Positions 16,498 to 25,010 of a stretch of 64,000 nucleotides of DNA are shown here, piece by piece; the stretch's first letter is position 1, and each line of letters begins with the position of its first letter. The notes under the pieces are model-generated. The model was not told the origin of the DNA and searched no databases. It was given only the letters and a program-made list of their open reading frames with translations. The position numbers and the translations under genes were made by a program. Source of the stretch: Chitinophagaceae bacterium (GTDB lineage: Bacteria; Bacteroidota; Bacteroidia; Chitinophagales; Chitinophagaceae); NCBI GenBank assembly GCA_014379345.1, contig JACMLY010000090.1:1-64000 (forward strand). The letters run 5' to 3'.

Positions 16498-18162
16498 CTA
16501 ATTTACGGCATCCGCTCTTCCAACCTTTCTACCAAAGACAACCAGGTGAATGACGGCAAATATCACCGAGATATACAGCAGTGTTCTGTCGTTTTCAAAA
16601 CCAACTACATATTGATGAAGCAATCCCACAACAATGAGTAAAAGAGACAAACCCAATCCGGTGTACCTGGCTACTCTCATTCCTTTTCTATTGGTGGTGC
16701 CGTTACCGAGGTGACTGTGCTTAGCGCCATAGACCAGGTAAATGTCCATGCCGATCAGCATCCATACCAGCAATCGTATCCAGGTATCCATGGGAAGAAA
16801 AACCATCATGAACAGGCAGACGATAATGCCCAGAATAGGTACTAAGGGAACGAGCGGTGTTTTAAACGACCTTGGTAAGTCTGGCATTTTCACACGCATC
16901 ACCCACACGCCAATACAAACCAGGATAAAAGCAAAAAGGGTTCCGATACTTGTCATCTCCCCTACCACCCTGGCCGGAACGAACGCTGCGAAGACGCTTA
17001 CAAACAGCATGAATAATAAATTATTCTTCGCGGGGGTCTGCGTTTTTGGGTTAACGCTTGAGAAAATTTTGGGGATCAATCCATCCTTACTCATACTAAA
17101 GAATACCCGGCTTTGTCCCATCAGCATCACCAGGATCACCGATGCGTAACCGGCGAGGATGGCTACAAGAATGGCCCGGTTTAGCCAGGGATAATCTGGT
17201 TGTATTGCACCGCTTGCATCTGCTCGTCCCATATGATCAATAGCAACAGCAACAGGTGCGATCCCGTCTTTACCGGCGAAAGCTGTATAGCTGATCACTC
17301 CGGTCATTACATGGGCAAATAATATATATAGTATAGTACAAACAAGAAGCGAACCCAGGATCCCGATCGGCATATCGCGCTTTGGATTTTTTGCTTCCTG
17401 CGCGGCCGTACTGACCGCATCAAATCCGATGTAAGCAAAAAATACAATTGCCGCGGCCCGAACGATACCTCCCCAGCCATGATCAAAAAAGCCTTCGTGT
17501 CCGGGTTGATCCGCGGGAATTAAATAGGGATTATAATTGTCATTGTTGATATAGTGCCATCCAAGGACAATGAATACCACTACAACAGTAATTTTTAAGG
17601 CTACGATAATTCCATTGACTACTGCGCTTTCTCTTGTTCCTTTTATCAATAATAAACTCATTATTACGATGATGAAAACAGCAGGAAGGTTTATAATTCC
17701 TCCGTCCCAGGGGCCGACCGTTAGAGCCTGCGGAAGGTGAACATCAAAACCTTCCAGAAACCGGACAAGGTAACGGCTCCAGCTGATTCCAACTGTAGCG
17801 GCGCCAACGGCATATTCAAGTACAAGATCCCAACCGATGATCCATGCCAGAAACTCACCCATTGTAGCATAAGAGTAAGTATAAGCACTCCCGGCAACAG
17901 GGATCATAGACGCAAATTCCGCATAGCATAACCCCGCGAAAAGGCAACCCAAAGCGGCTACTACAAATGAAATAGTGATAGCGGGTCCGGCATGATTGGC
18001 TGCTGCCATCCCGGTGATCGAGAAGAGTCCGGCGCCAATAATGGCTCCTATCCCCAATGCTATCAAACCTCCGGCTCCAAGCGTTTTTTTGAGGGTATGG
18101 GATCCCGTTTCCTTTGCCTCGTTCAATAAAACATCCATCGGTTTTCTGACGAACAAACTCAT
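16498..18162 (-). CDS. APC-superfamily amino acid permease (cationic amino acid type)
   Basis: 554 residues from the Met at 18162 (MSLFVRKPMDVLL); an upstream in-frame Met at 18249 adds a 29-residue extension unlike the family. About 14 hydrophobic segments are seen. The first carries the APC signature GIGAIIGAGLFSITG, and segment 3 has YAEFASMIPVAGSAYTY, as in CAT-type transporters. Related bacterial proteins import amino acids by H+ coupling or exchange. The charged cytoplasmic loop AAQEAKNPKRDMP is typical. It is a single-gene unit with its own terminator at 16449. The substrate cannot be assigned further. Confidence 0.92.
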   Translation of the reverse strand: MSLFVRKPMDVLLNEAKETGSHTLKKTLGAGGLIALGIGAIIGAGLFSITGMAAANHAGPAITISFVVAALGCLFAGLCYAEFASMIPVAGSAYTYSYATMGEFLAWIIGWDLVLEYAVGAATVGISWSRYLVRFLEGFDVHLPQALTVGPWDGGIINLPAVFIIVIMSLLLIKGTRESAVVNGIIVALKITVVVVFIVLGWHYINNDNYNPYLIPADQPGHEGFFDHGWGGIVRAAAIVFFAYIGFDAVSTAAQEAKNPKRDMPIGILGSLLVCTILYILFAHVMTGVISYTAFAGKDGIAPVAVAIDHMGRADASGAIQPDYPWLNRAILVAILAGYASVILVMLMGQSRVFFSMSKDGLIPKIFSSVNPKTQTPAKNNLLFMLFVSVFAAFVPARVVGEMTSIGTLFAFILVCIGVWVMRVKMPDLPRSFKTPLVPLVPILGIIVCLFMMVFLPMDTWIRLLVWMLIGMDIYLVYGAKHSHLGNGTTNRKGMRVARYTGLGLSLLLIVVGLLHQYVVGFENDRTLLYISVIFAVIHLVVFGRKVGRADAVN

Positions 18163-18345
18163 ATCAGGTAGTGTTAGTTTGATAAATATGTTAGGGCGAA
18201 AAATATACGATTCGGAAAGATAACGATTTATTAAAATAACAGAAATCAAAAAGTTAAGTCGGAATTATGCGGAGTAGCATGCATCAAAGCCTGTACTATA
18301 ATTCCTATTAAACATTATATTGCACACTTATCACAATACTGGTGC

Positions 18346-19581
18346 ATGAAAAAAGGAAACCGGCTCACCATATTTATTCTGATCGCCATGTTGGCTGGTA
18401 TCATCACAGGTTATATTGTTCACAGGAACGCCTCACCGGAGACCATCCAGAAATTCTCAACCAATATAAAATTGCTCACCACTATTTTCCTCCGGCTGGT
18501 GATGATGATCATTGCTCCCCTGGTATTTTCGACATTAGTGGTTGGGATCGCAAAGCTCGGTGATCTAAAAACGGTAGGCAGGGTAGGAGGCAAGGCACTT
18601 CTTTGGTTTGTGACGGCATCTCTTGTGTCTTTATTGCTCGGAATGTTACTCGTCAATTTTTTTCAACCCGGTGCGGCTATCGACCTTAGCAATGCAGATA
18701 CTGCCGGGGCAAAAGACCTGATCGGTAAAACACAGGAATTCTCTATACTGAAGTTTGTAGAACACGTTTTTCCGAAGAGTGTGATCGAGGCAATGGCTAC
18801 CAATGAAATTTTGCAAATCGTTGTTTTCAGCATATTCTTTGGTGTGGCGGCTACGTCTATCGGCGATTACGCCAAACCCCTGGTGAAGGCACTCGAAGCT
18901 GTTTCGCATGTGATCCTGAAAATGGTAGGCTACGTAATGAATTTTGCTCCGCTTGGTGTATTTGGTGCTATCGCTGCCGTCATCGCTACCAAAGGATTGG
19001 AGGTCTTTAAATTTTATGGCCTATACCTTTTCTATTTCCTGATTGGAATTGCTTTATTATGGGCAATCTTACTGGGTGTCGGTTTTTTGATACTAAAGAA
19101 TCGCGTGCCGGCACTTTTGCGAAGAATTGCGCAACCATTGCTGGTAGCATTTAGCACCACGAGTAGTGAGGCCGTATTTCCGAAGTTAACCGAAGAGCTT
19201 GAAAGATTTGGATGCCGCGATAAGATCGTGGCTTTTATTTTGCCGCTGGGTTACTCATTTAACCTCGATGGCAGTATGATGTACATGACCTTTGCCAGTC
19301 TTGCTATTGCACAGGCTTATGGCATCCATATCGACATTGGCACCCAGCTAACAATGTTATTGGTACTTATGCTTACCAGTAAAGGAATTGCGGGTGTGCC
19401 AAGAGCTTCGCTGGTGGTAGTAACCGCTACCTGTGCCATGTTCGGAATTCCACCGGAAGGAATTGCATTGATCCTTCCAATCGATCATTTCTGCGATATG
19501 TTTCGCACAATGACCAATGTTTTGGGAAACTCATTGGCAACCACCGTGGTCAGCAAATGGGAGGGAGAATTGGAAAGCTGA
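18346..19581 (+). CDS. Dicarboxylate/amino acid:cation symporter (DAACS family)
   Basis: 411 residues, standard for glutamate/aspartate or C4-dicarboxylate symporters (GltP/GltT/DctA). Eight membrane helices and two re-entrant loops are suggested. Motifs: the serine-rich loop AFSTTSSEAVFPKL, GYSFNLDGSMMYMTF in TM7 (cation site), and GIAGVPRASLVV followed by LILPIDHFCDMFRTMTNV in TM8, where the Asp and Arg contact substrate. The Arg in MFRTMTNV suits acidic amino acids, so glutamate/aspartate uptake is the better guess. The gene is separate from its neighbours; a long heptamer repeat block lies just after its stop. Confidence 0.94.
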   Translation: MKKGNRLTIFILIAMLAGIITGYIVHRNASPETIQKFSTNIKLLTTIFLRLVMMIIAPLVFSTLVVGIAKLGDLKTVGRVGGKALLWFVTASLVSLLLGMLLVNFFQPGAAIDLSNADTAGAKDLIGKTQEFSILKFVEHVFPKSVIEAMATNEILQIVVFSIFFGVAATSIGDYAKPLVKALEAVSHVILKMVGYVMNFAPLGVFGAIAAVIATKGLEVFKFYGLYLFYFLIGIALLWAILLGVGFLILKNRVPALLRRIAQPLLVAFSTTSSEAVFPKLTEELERFGCRDKIVAFILPLGYSFNLDGSMMYMTFASLAIAQAYGIHIDIGTQLTMLLVLMLTSKGIAGVPRASLVVVTATCAMFGIPPEGIALILPIDHFCDMFRTMTNVLGNSLATTVVSKWEGELES

Positions 19582-19591
19582 GGAAAATGTC

Positions 19592-19654
19592 AGATGTACG
19601 AAGTTAGAAGCACGAAGTTAGAAGTACGATGTACGAAGTTTGATGTGAGATGTA
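19592..19654. repeat. Heptamer block, 9 units (CGAAGTT / AGATGTA type)
   Basis: AGATGTA, CGAAGTT, AGAAGCA, CGAAGTT, AGAAGTA, CGATGTA, CGAAGTT, TGATGTG, AGATGTA: nine consecutive 7-bp units starting 11 bp past the symporter stop. It is related to the block at 27812. Confidence 0.9.
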
Positions 19655-19704
19655 TGTGGGAACATGTTGTTTGTGGCGGATGTTAGAGTTCAATGAAATA
19701 TTAA

Positions 19705-19732
19705 TTCACCATTCACTACTCACCACTCACCT
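19705..19732. repeat. Heptamer block, 4 units of (t/c)TCAC(c)(t/a)
   Basis: TTCACCA, TTCACTA, CTCACCA, CTCACCT, exact 7-bp period, upstream of the dedA-like gene. The complement of the GGTGAAT type. Confidence 0.85.
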
Positions 19733-19767
19733 TTGAGCCTGTCGAAAGACATGAAAAACAAAAAATT

Positions 19768-20469
19768 ATGCTTGACCTGATATTGATGGATTTTCACTGG
19801 AGCCAGTTATTGCAACCACAATTTTATATTGATAATGGAGGATTATGGTTGGTGCTGTTTATCATTTTTGCTGAAACAGGATTGTTTGCAGGTTTCTTCT
19901 TACCGGGTGATTCTCTATTATTTGTTTCGGGTATTTTTAGTACGCAGCTTGCAGCAACTATTTATGATACCGGAAGTGATTTTACAAACCTTTTGATGAT
20001 AATCGCTTTAACATCCGTTGCGGGAATTTTTGGAAACGCTGTTGGCTTCTGGACCGGTCGATGGATAGGCCCGGCCATGTACACCTGGAAAGACAGATTC
20101 TTATTCAAGCAGCGATACCTTCACCAGGCAAAGGAATTTTACGATAAGCATGGGGGGGGAGCCATTGTGTTTGCCCGCTTTCTGCCCATCATTCGCACGT
20201 TTGCACCCATCGTTGCGGGCATTGTATACATGGACCGGAAAAAATTCGGATTTTTTAATATTGTTGGCTCCATAGCCTGGACTGCCTCTATGTTGATAGC
20301 AGGGCATTACCTGCAAAAGCTATTTCTTGAAAAGTTCAATTATGATTTGAAAGAACATCTTGAAATCATCGTATTGGGAATTGTGCTGGTGACAACAGCC
20401 CCGGTTTTGATCAAATTATTTTTTGGCAAGAAAAAAGATCCCGCAGAACCTCTTAATTCTTCTGAGTAA
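19768..20469 (+). CDS. DedA-family membrane protein
   Basis: 233 residues with the DedA/VTT (SNARE-associated Golgi) domain. The N-terminal re-entrant region has AETGLFAGFFLPGDSLL, and the second half has the family hallmark FARFLPIIRTFAPIVAG with essential Arg residues. DedA proteins are proton-motive-force-linked membrane proteins; several are undecaprenyl-phosphate or phospholipid flippases. The stop overlaps the start of the following MFS gene (TAATG), so they are co-translated. The flippase role is by family and was not tested here. Confidence 0.92.
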   Translation: MLDLILMDFHWSQLLQPQFYIDNGGLWLVLFIIFAETGLFAGFFLPGDSLLFVSGIFSTQLAATIYDTGSDFTNLLMIIALTSVAGIFGNAVGFWTGRWIGPAMYTWKDRFLFKQRYLHQAKEFYDKHGGGAIVFARFLPIIRTFAPIVAGIVYMDRKKFGFFNIVGSIAWTASMLIAGHYLQKLFLEKFNYDLKEHLEIIVLGIVLVTTAPVLIKLFFGKKKDPAEPLNSSE

Positions 20470-21710
20470 TGAACACAAAACAACAAGGCGTTTTTTCGAT
20501 CACGGTTATTGTTGCTGCTCTTGGTTATTTTGTCGATATATATGATTTGTTGTTATTCACGATCGTACGGGAACCCAGCCTCGAAGGGATTGGTGTTGAC
20601 CGTACAAATGCGAAAGCCATGATCGCTGCCAGTACCAGGATCATCAACTGGCAGATGCTCGGGTTGTTGATCGGAGGCATTCTGTGGGGAATTATGGGCG
20701 ATAAGAAAGGACGATTGAGTGTGTTGTTCGGATCGATCTTATTATATTCTATTGCAAACTTTCTAACCGGTTATGTAAGTTCTGTTGAACAATATGCCAC
20801 CGCAAGATTTGTGGCGGGAATTGGCCTTGCCGGAGAATTAGGAGCGGGCATTACACTGGTCAGTGAACTCCTTCCAAAAAATAAGAGAGGAATTGGAACT
20901 TCTCTGGTTGCAGGTATTGGCCTCTTTGGCGCCGTGGCGGCTTACTTTACCTATCAGGCAACGGAAGATTGGCGTTTGTGCTATAAGATTGGTGGAGCAC
21001 TCGGTATCGGTCTTTTATTACTCCGCATTGGAGTGGCAGAAAGCGGCATGTTCAAAAATATCCGCGACCAGAGAGTGTCGAAAGGCAACCTGACGATGTT
21101 TTTCACCAACGCAAAACGGTTTCGTAAATATATATTTGCCATTCTCATCGGGCTTCCAACCTGGTATGTGATCGGCGTTCTTGTGAACCTTAGCAACAGG
21201 TTTGCGCAATCCATGTATGGTGATAATGCATTGGTCAGTGGAAAGGCGATCATGTTCGCATATGTTGGAATTGCTGTTGGTGATATATCGAGCGGACTGG
21301 TGAGCCAATGGTTCAAAAGCCGCAAAAAGGCATTATATCTTTTCTATGCAATGACGATCATTTCGGTATCACTGTTTTTTAGCCCGTTGAACAGTAATGA
21401 TACAACCATGTATATCATTTGTGCCGCGATGGGATTCAGTACAGGTTTCTGGGCCATTTTCGTAACCATGGGTGCAGAACAATTCGGCACTAACCTGCGT
21501 GCAACGGCAGCCACAACAATCCCGAATATGGTGCGTGGATCTTTACCCCTGATCAATCTTTTATTCATTAATATATTCCAGACATCCTGGGGATGGGGAA
21601 TCGTTAAAAGCGGCATTGTAGTGGGAGTTCTTGTTATGGTGATCACCCTGGTAGCCGCCTATTTCACAGAGGAAACATTCTCGAAAGACTTAGACTATTT
21701 AGAGCGATAG
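20469..21710 (+). CDS. MFS transporter
   Basis: 413 residues with 12 predicted membrane segments. The motif-A loop between segments 2 and 3 is GDKKGRLSVLFG, and segment 4 starts ARFVAGIGLAGELGAG. FVDIYDLLLF in helix 1 carries acidic residues typical of H+ symporters for organic acids. It begins on the last base of the dedA stop codon, so it is translationally coupled to it. The substrate is not recognisable; the helix-1 pattern and AGELGAG resemble metabolite/H+ symporters for organic acids or sugars rather than drug exporters. Confidence 0.88.
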   Translation: MNTKQQGVFSITVIVAALGYFVDIYDLLLFTIVREPSLEGIGVDRTNAKAMIAASTRIINWQMLGLLIGGILWGIMGDKKGRLSVLFGSILLYSIANFLTGYVSSVEQYATARFVAGIGLAGELGAGITLVSELLPKNKRGIGTSLVAGIGLFGAVAAYFTYQATEDWRLCYKIGGALGIGLLLLRIGVAESGMFKNIRDQRVSKGNLTMFFTNAKRFRKYIFAILIGLPTWYVIGVLVNLSNRFAQSMYGDNALVSGKAIMFAYVGIAVGDISSGLVSQWFKSRKKALYLFYAMTIISVSLFFSPLNSNDTTMYIICAAMGFSTGFWAIFVTMGAEQFGTNLRATAATTIPNMVRGSLPLINLLFINIFQTSWGWGIVKSGIVVGVLVMVITLVAAYFTEETFSKDLDYLER

Positions 21711-21763
21711 CAATGTCATCAGTAAATTAGCGTCTATTCGTCTCAATTAGCGTACTTAGCGTT

Positions 21764-22753
21764 ATGAAGTTTCTTATCATCCGTTTTTCGTCTATCGGCG
21801 ATATCGTGCTTACTACCCCGGTAGTAAGGTGCCTGAAAAAGCAAATTCCCGAGGGGCAGATACATTATACTACCAAATACACTTTCCGAAGCCTTATTGA
21901 ATCGAATCCATATATCGATAAGGTGCATTATTACAACAACGATCTTGACGCCTTAATTGAGGAATTGAAGCAGGAAAACTTCGACTATATAATAGACCTT
22001 CATCACAACCTACGAACACTAAAAGTAAAAAGAGCCTTAGGTAAAAAGGCGTTTTCTTTTAATAAGCTGAATATCGAGAAATGGATCTATACCAATTTCA
22101 AATGGAATGTCATGCCGGATGTTCATATTGTCGACCGGTATCTGGACACTTTGAAATCCTTTGGTGTAAAAAATGATGGTGAAGGGCTCGACTATTTTAT
22201 TCCTGAAAAACACAAAGTGAAAGAAACGGATATCCCGGCATCGCATCACGCGGGTTATATTGGAGTGGTTATTGGCGCTGCACTCAATACCAAAAAAATG
22301 CCCATGGAGAAATTGCAACACATATGCAGGCTCATAGATCACCCCATCATATTGCTGGGTGGAAAGGAGGATGCAGAGAATGGCAAGCTGATAGCTGCCA
22401 ACGATCCCGTAAAAATATATAATGCCTGCGGAAAGTTCGCGATCAATGAATCAGCCGACCTCGTCCGAAGAGCAAAATTGATCATCACACACGATACCGG
22501 CTTGATGCATATTGCTGCTGCTTTCAGGAAAAAAATTATTTCCATCTGGGGTAATACCGTGCCTGCATTTGGAATGTCTGCTTATTTTGGAAATACAATA
22601 CCATCAGATATACAATTCGGCGTAGCGCCGTTGTACTGCAGACCCTGTTCCAAGATCGGGTATAAAAAATGTCCTCATGATCATTTTAAGTGTATGCGAA
22701 AGCAGGATGAAATTCAGATCGCGGAAAAAGCAAAACAACAATTAGGTAAATAG
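21764..22753 (+). CDS. Family 9 glycosyltransferase (heptosyltransferase-like)
   Basis: 329 residues in a GT-B fold of the ADP-heptose:LPS heptosyltransferase family. N-terminal KFLIIRFSSIGDIVLTTPVV and the C-terminal donor-site motif THDTGLMHIAAAF are diagnostic. Near the end four Cys residues (YCRPCSKIGYKKCPHDHFKC) form a cluster found in this branch of GT9 proteins. It likely adds a sugar to lipid A core or related glycolipid at the inner membrane. It follows the MFS gene by 53 bp; the intervening sequence carries an ATTAGCGTC-type repeat also found at 41850. Confidence 0.92.
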   Translation: MKFLIIRFSSIGDIVLTTPVVRCLKKQIPEGQIHYTTKYTFRSLIESNPYIDKVHYYNNDLDALIEELKQENFDYIIDLHHNLRTLKVKRALGKKAFSFNKLNIEKWIYTNFKWNVMPDVHIVDRYLDTLKSFGVKNDGEGLDYFIPEKHKVKETDIPASHHAGYIGVVIGAALNTKKMPMEKLQHICRLIDHPIILLGGKEDAENGKLIAANDPVKIYNACGKFAINESADLVRRAKLIITHDTGLMHIAAAFRKKIISIWGNTVPAFGMSAYFGNTIPSDIQFGVAPLYCRPCSKIGYKKCPHDHFKCMRKQDEIQIAEKAKQQLGK

Positions 22754-22765
22754 TAAACACCTATC

Positions 22766-22996
22766 GGTCTCACGTCCCCGTCTGACCACCCCCGCAATCG
22801 TCACGTTCCCCGGTCTGACGGTCCCTGTCTGACCGCCCCCGCAATCGTCACGTTCCCCGGTCTGACGGTCCCCGTCTGACCACCTCCGCAATCGTCACGT
22901 TCCCGGTCTGACGGTCCCCGTCTGACCACCCCCGCAATCGTCACGTTCCCGGTCTGACGGTCCCCGTCTGACCGCCTCCGCAATCGTCACATTCCC
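22766..22996. repeat. Tandem array, five 46-47 bp units (GGTCTGACGGTCCCCGTCTG core)
   Basis: Unit starts are 22766, 22812, 22859, 22905 and 22951. Each later unit has GGTCTGACGGTCCC, GTCTGACC, and the shared part CCGCAATCGTCACGTTCCC. The whole unit, not only an end segment, is conserved, so it is not a CRISPR array. It fills the gap between two convergent genes. The core recurs singly at 15027, 23001 and 58438. Confidence 0.9.
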
Positions 22997-23029
22997 CTCG
23001 TCAGACGGAGACCGTCAGACGGGGGAATG
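22990..23029. terminator. Palindromic hairpin at the 3' end of the sigma factor gene
   Basis: CATTCCCC-CGTC-GACGG pairs with its complement around a short loop (GACGGAGACCGTC at the centre). It overlaps the stop codon of the sigma gene (23015-23017), so the last residues HSPV are encoded by the repeat. No long T-run follows. It may end both convergent transcripts. Confidence 0.6.
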
Positions 23030-24307
23030 ATCATCCCTGGCAATCGCTTTGGTAACTTCTTGGAGTTTTTTTGTAATTAATTTTTTTTCCGCTTCTGAAC
23101 TGGTAAGGCGAAATGCTTCAAGCAGATATTCTGTAGCATTTTCGGTATCATTAAGCCGTTTGTAAAAATCTCCCAGTACTGCGCTATAGATATACTGCGA
23201 TCCAAGAAGCTGGTCAATTTTGTGGATCGACAGTATCGTTTCGATAGCCGTTTGTATTTTTCCCATCTCTGCCAATACCACGGCGCGGTTCAACTCAACC
23301 ATGGGCGATGGTTTTATTTTTAACAATAGGTCGTACAACTGGAGCAGCCTTTGCCAGTTGGTATCTTCAAAATTTTTGGTGGAGGAGTGCTCCGCGGCAA
23401 GGGCAGACTCAATATGATATATTGAAATTATATTTCCGTGCGTAGAAAGATTTAAATAATGGGAGCCCATTTTTATAAGATCTTCATTCCATTTGGTGCG
23501 GTCTTGTTGTGCCAATAAAATGATTGAATTGTTTTCATCAAGCCGGCTGTTAAAACGTGCAGCGTGAAAACACATTAGTGATAGTAATGCAGGTGATGAA
23601 GGAGAGGTTACAGATGGATGTTCTACTAAGAGCTTACACAATCGCATTGCCTCGGCACAAAGGTCATATTGAATCAGTTCATCTGCTTTTGTTGAATTAT
23701 AGCCTTCATTGAACAGCAGGTACAAAACCGCATGAACCATTTCCAGCCGTCTGTTCAGGTCTTTACCGGCAGGTATCTCAAAGTCAAGCTTTTCTTCCTT
23801 GATAAATTGTTTTGCCCGGTATAATCTTTTTTGGATGGTTTCTTCATTTGTCAATAACGCTTTGGCGATCTCGCGCGAGCCAAATCCGGAAATGGTTTTC
23901 AGCGTTAATGCAACCTGGTCTTCTTCTTTTAACAAAGGATGGCAGCAAGTAAAAACCAGCCGTAGCTGACTGTCGGAAATTTCTGCTTCATGAAAGAACT
24001 GATCGATGGTAGATTCAGTTTCCATCTCAAGAAGATGCGCAACTTCCCGTGAATATTGCCTGAAATTCTGTTGGCGCCTGATAAGGTCAAGGGCTTTATT
24101 TTTAGCCACTTTCATCAGCCATGCAGATGGGTTTTCCGGTAACTCAAATTTCCAAACCTGTGTTGCCTTCAAAAAAGCTTCCTGCACCACATCTTCAGCC
24201 ATTTCAAGGTTATGAACGCCGAAGATACGCGTCAGCACGGCAATCATCTTTCCCGATTCATGACGGAAAAGATGATCGACGACATGCTGTGATGAATCCT
24301 TATTCAT
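23015..24307 (-). CDS. ECF42-type RNA polymerase sigma factor with C-terminal extension
   Basis: 430 residues. Sigma-70 region 2 lies at ~12-80 (MAEDVVQEAF, NPSAWLMKVAKNKALDLIRR) and region 4 at ~130-190 (LRLVFTCCHPLL, then KALLTNEETIQKRLYRAK). Residues ~200-430 are a TPR-like/DUF6596 extension (LYLLFNEGYNS, LLSLMCFHAARFNSR, VELNRAVVLAEMG) that defines group ECF42. ECF42 factors are not paired with an anti-sigma factor; the extension is required for activity. The partner DGPF/YCII gene lies immediately upstream on the same strand, as is typical. The target is often the DGPF gene itself. The C-terminal end is derived from a repeat. Confidence 0.93.
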   Translation of the reverse strand: MNKDSSQHVVDHLFRHESGKMIAVLTRIFGVHNLEMAEDVVQEAFLKATQVWKFELPENPSAWLMKVAKNKALDLIRRQQNFRQYSREVAHLLEMETESTIDQFFHEAEISDSQLRLVFTCCHPLLKEEDQVALTLKTISGFGSREIAKALLTNEETIQKRLYRAKQFIKEEKLDFEIPAGKDLNRRLEMVHAVLYLLFNEGYNSTKADELIQYDLCAEAMRLCKLLVEHPSVTSPSSPALLSLMCFHAARFNSRLDENNSIILLAQQDRTKWNEDLIKMGSHYLNLSTHGNIISIYHIESALAAEHSSTKNFEDTNWQRLLQLYDLLLKIKPSPMVELNRAVVLAEMGKIQTAIETILSIHKIDQLLGSQYIYSAVLGDFYKRLNDTENATEYLLEAFRLTSSEAEKKLITKKLQEVTKAIARDDHSPV

Positions 24308-24310
24308 GGT

Positions 24311-24366
24311 GGCGAGTGGTGAGTTGTCAGTGGTGAGTAGTGAAGGATAAGTGGTGATGGGTGAAT
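24311..24366. repeat. Heptamer block, 8 units (GGTGAGT type)
   Basis: GGCGAGT, GGTGAGT, TGTCAGT, GGTGAGT, AGTGAAG, GATAAGT, GGTGATG, GGTGAAT in exact register. It lies in the 126-bp gap between the DGPF and sigma genes and can pair with 24410-24437. Confidence 0.9.
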
Positions 24367-24409
24367 AGCAGTATGGAGCAATTATAGATCATTTATCATC
24401 TATCGTTTG

Positions 24410-24437
24410 CCACTACAACTCACCACTCACTCCTCAC
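24410..24437. repeat. Heptamer block, 4 units (CACTCAC type)
   Basis: CCACTAC, AACTCAC, CACTCAC, TCCTCAC, overlapping the stop of the DGPF gene. The inverted partner of 24311-24366; together they could form a long hairpin in the operon mRNA. Confidence 0.8.
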
Positions 24438-24784
24438 ATTCCATCAAACTTCGCTACTTCCCGCACTTCTACGGCTCCGTTGAAAATAAAATCAGGATAT
24501 CCATTTTTTGCAATTTCAACAGCCGCATCCAATGAAGCGGCTTTCACTACAAAATAACCTCCTACCAATTCTTTGCTTTCCGCATAGGGCCCGTCTGTGA
24601 TCAATGCTTTTTTCCCGGCGATCGTTTTGCCGGCAGGAGTTAATGCTTCGCCCCCCACATAAATATCTTTCTTTTTTAATTCGTCTACCCAAACAAACCA
24701 TTTCTGCATATGATTCTGCATTTCATCAGGAGAAAGGCCGGAAGCATCGCTTCCACCACGAAAAATGAGCATAAAGTCTTGCAT
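24434..24784 (-). CDS. YCII/DGPF-domain protein, partner of ECF42 sigma
   Basis: 116 residues of the YCII-related fold. Visible: the N-terminal strand DFMLIFRG, then GEALTPAGK, and the DGPF-type motif here as ITDGPYAESKELVGGYFVV. Genes of this family sit next to ECF42 sigma factors in many bacteria, and the arrangement here (DGPF gene first, sigma gene 126 bp downstream, same strand) fits. The fold is a ferredoxin-like dimer with a possible active-site His/Asp in YciI; no enzyme activity is known for the DGPF branch. It may be a target of, or feedback partner for, the sigma factor. Confidence 0.92.
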   Translation of the reverse strand: MQDFMLIFRGGSDASGLSPDEMQNHMQKWFVWVDELKKKDIYVGGEALTPAGKTIAGKKALITDGPYAESKELVGGYFVVKAASLDAAVEIAKNGYPDFIFNGAVEVREVAKFDGM

Positions 24785-24893
24785 AATTTCTAATTTAAGG
24801 ATTTAAAAATATTATTCGGCTATTGACGAACGGATACAAAGCTTCCGGACAAATTTTGAACTTTTTTTTGAGCTGCGTTTACTTTTTCGAGTA

Positions 24894-24967
24894 TTGCCAC
24901 AAAGGCACTAAGGCACAAAGATTGGATTTCAACTTCCATTTTTTGTGCCTTAGTGCCTTCGTGGCAA
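24894..24967. terminator. 26-bp-arm inverted repeat (TTGCCACAAAGGCACTAAGG)
   Basis: Arms 24894-24919 and 24942-24967 differ at one position. It starts about 45 bp beyond the stop of the minus-strand sugar dehydrogenase and contains short T-rich flanks. It probably ends that transcript before the DGPF-sigma operon. Confidence 0.7.
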
Positions 24968-25010
24968 ATAGCTTTTGAGACAGCCTCTTTAAAATAGAAG
25001 GCCTTGATTG

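Noticed and set aside
22801..22983. 60-residue open frame on the minus strand in the array
   Set aside because: The translation is only the tandem repeat read in frame (RRSDGDRQTG units); it has no start context and no protein-like composition.
22766..22996. CRISPR-like array of five regular repeats
   Set aside because: The entire 46-47 bp unit is conserved, so there are no variable spacers, and no cas gene is near. It is a minisatellite.
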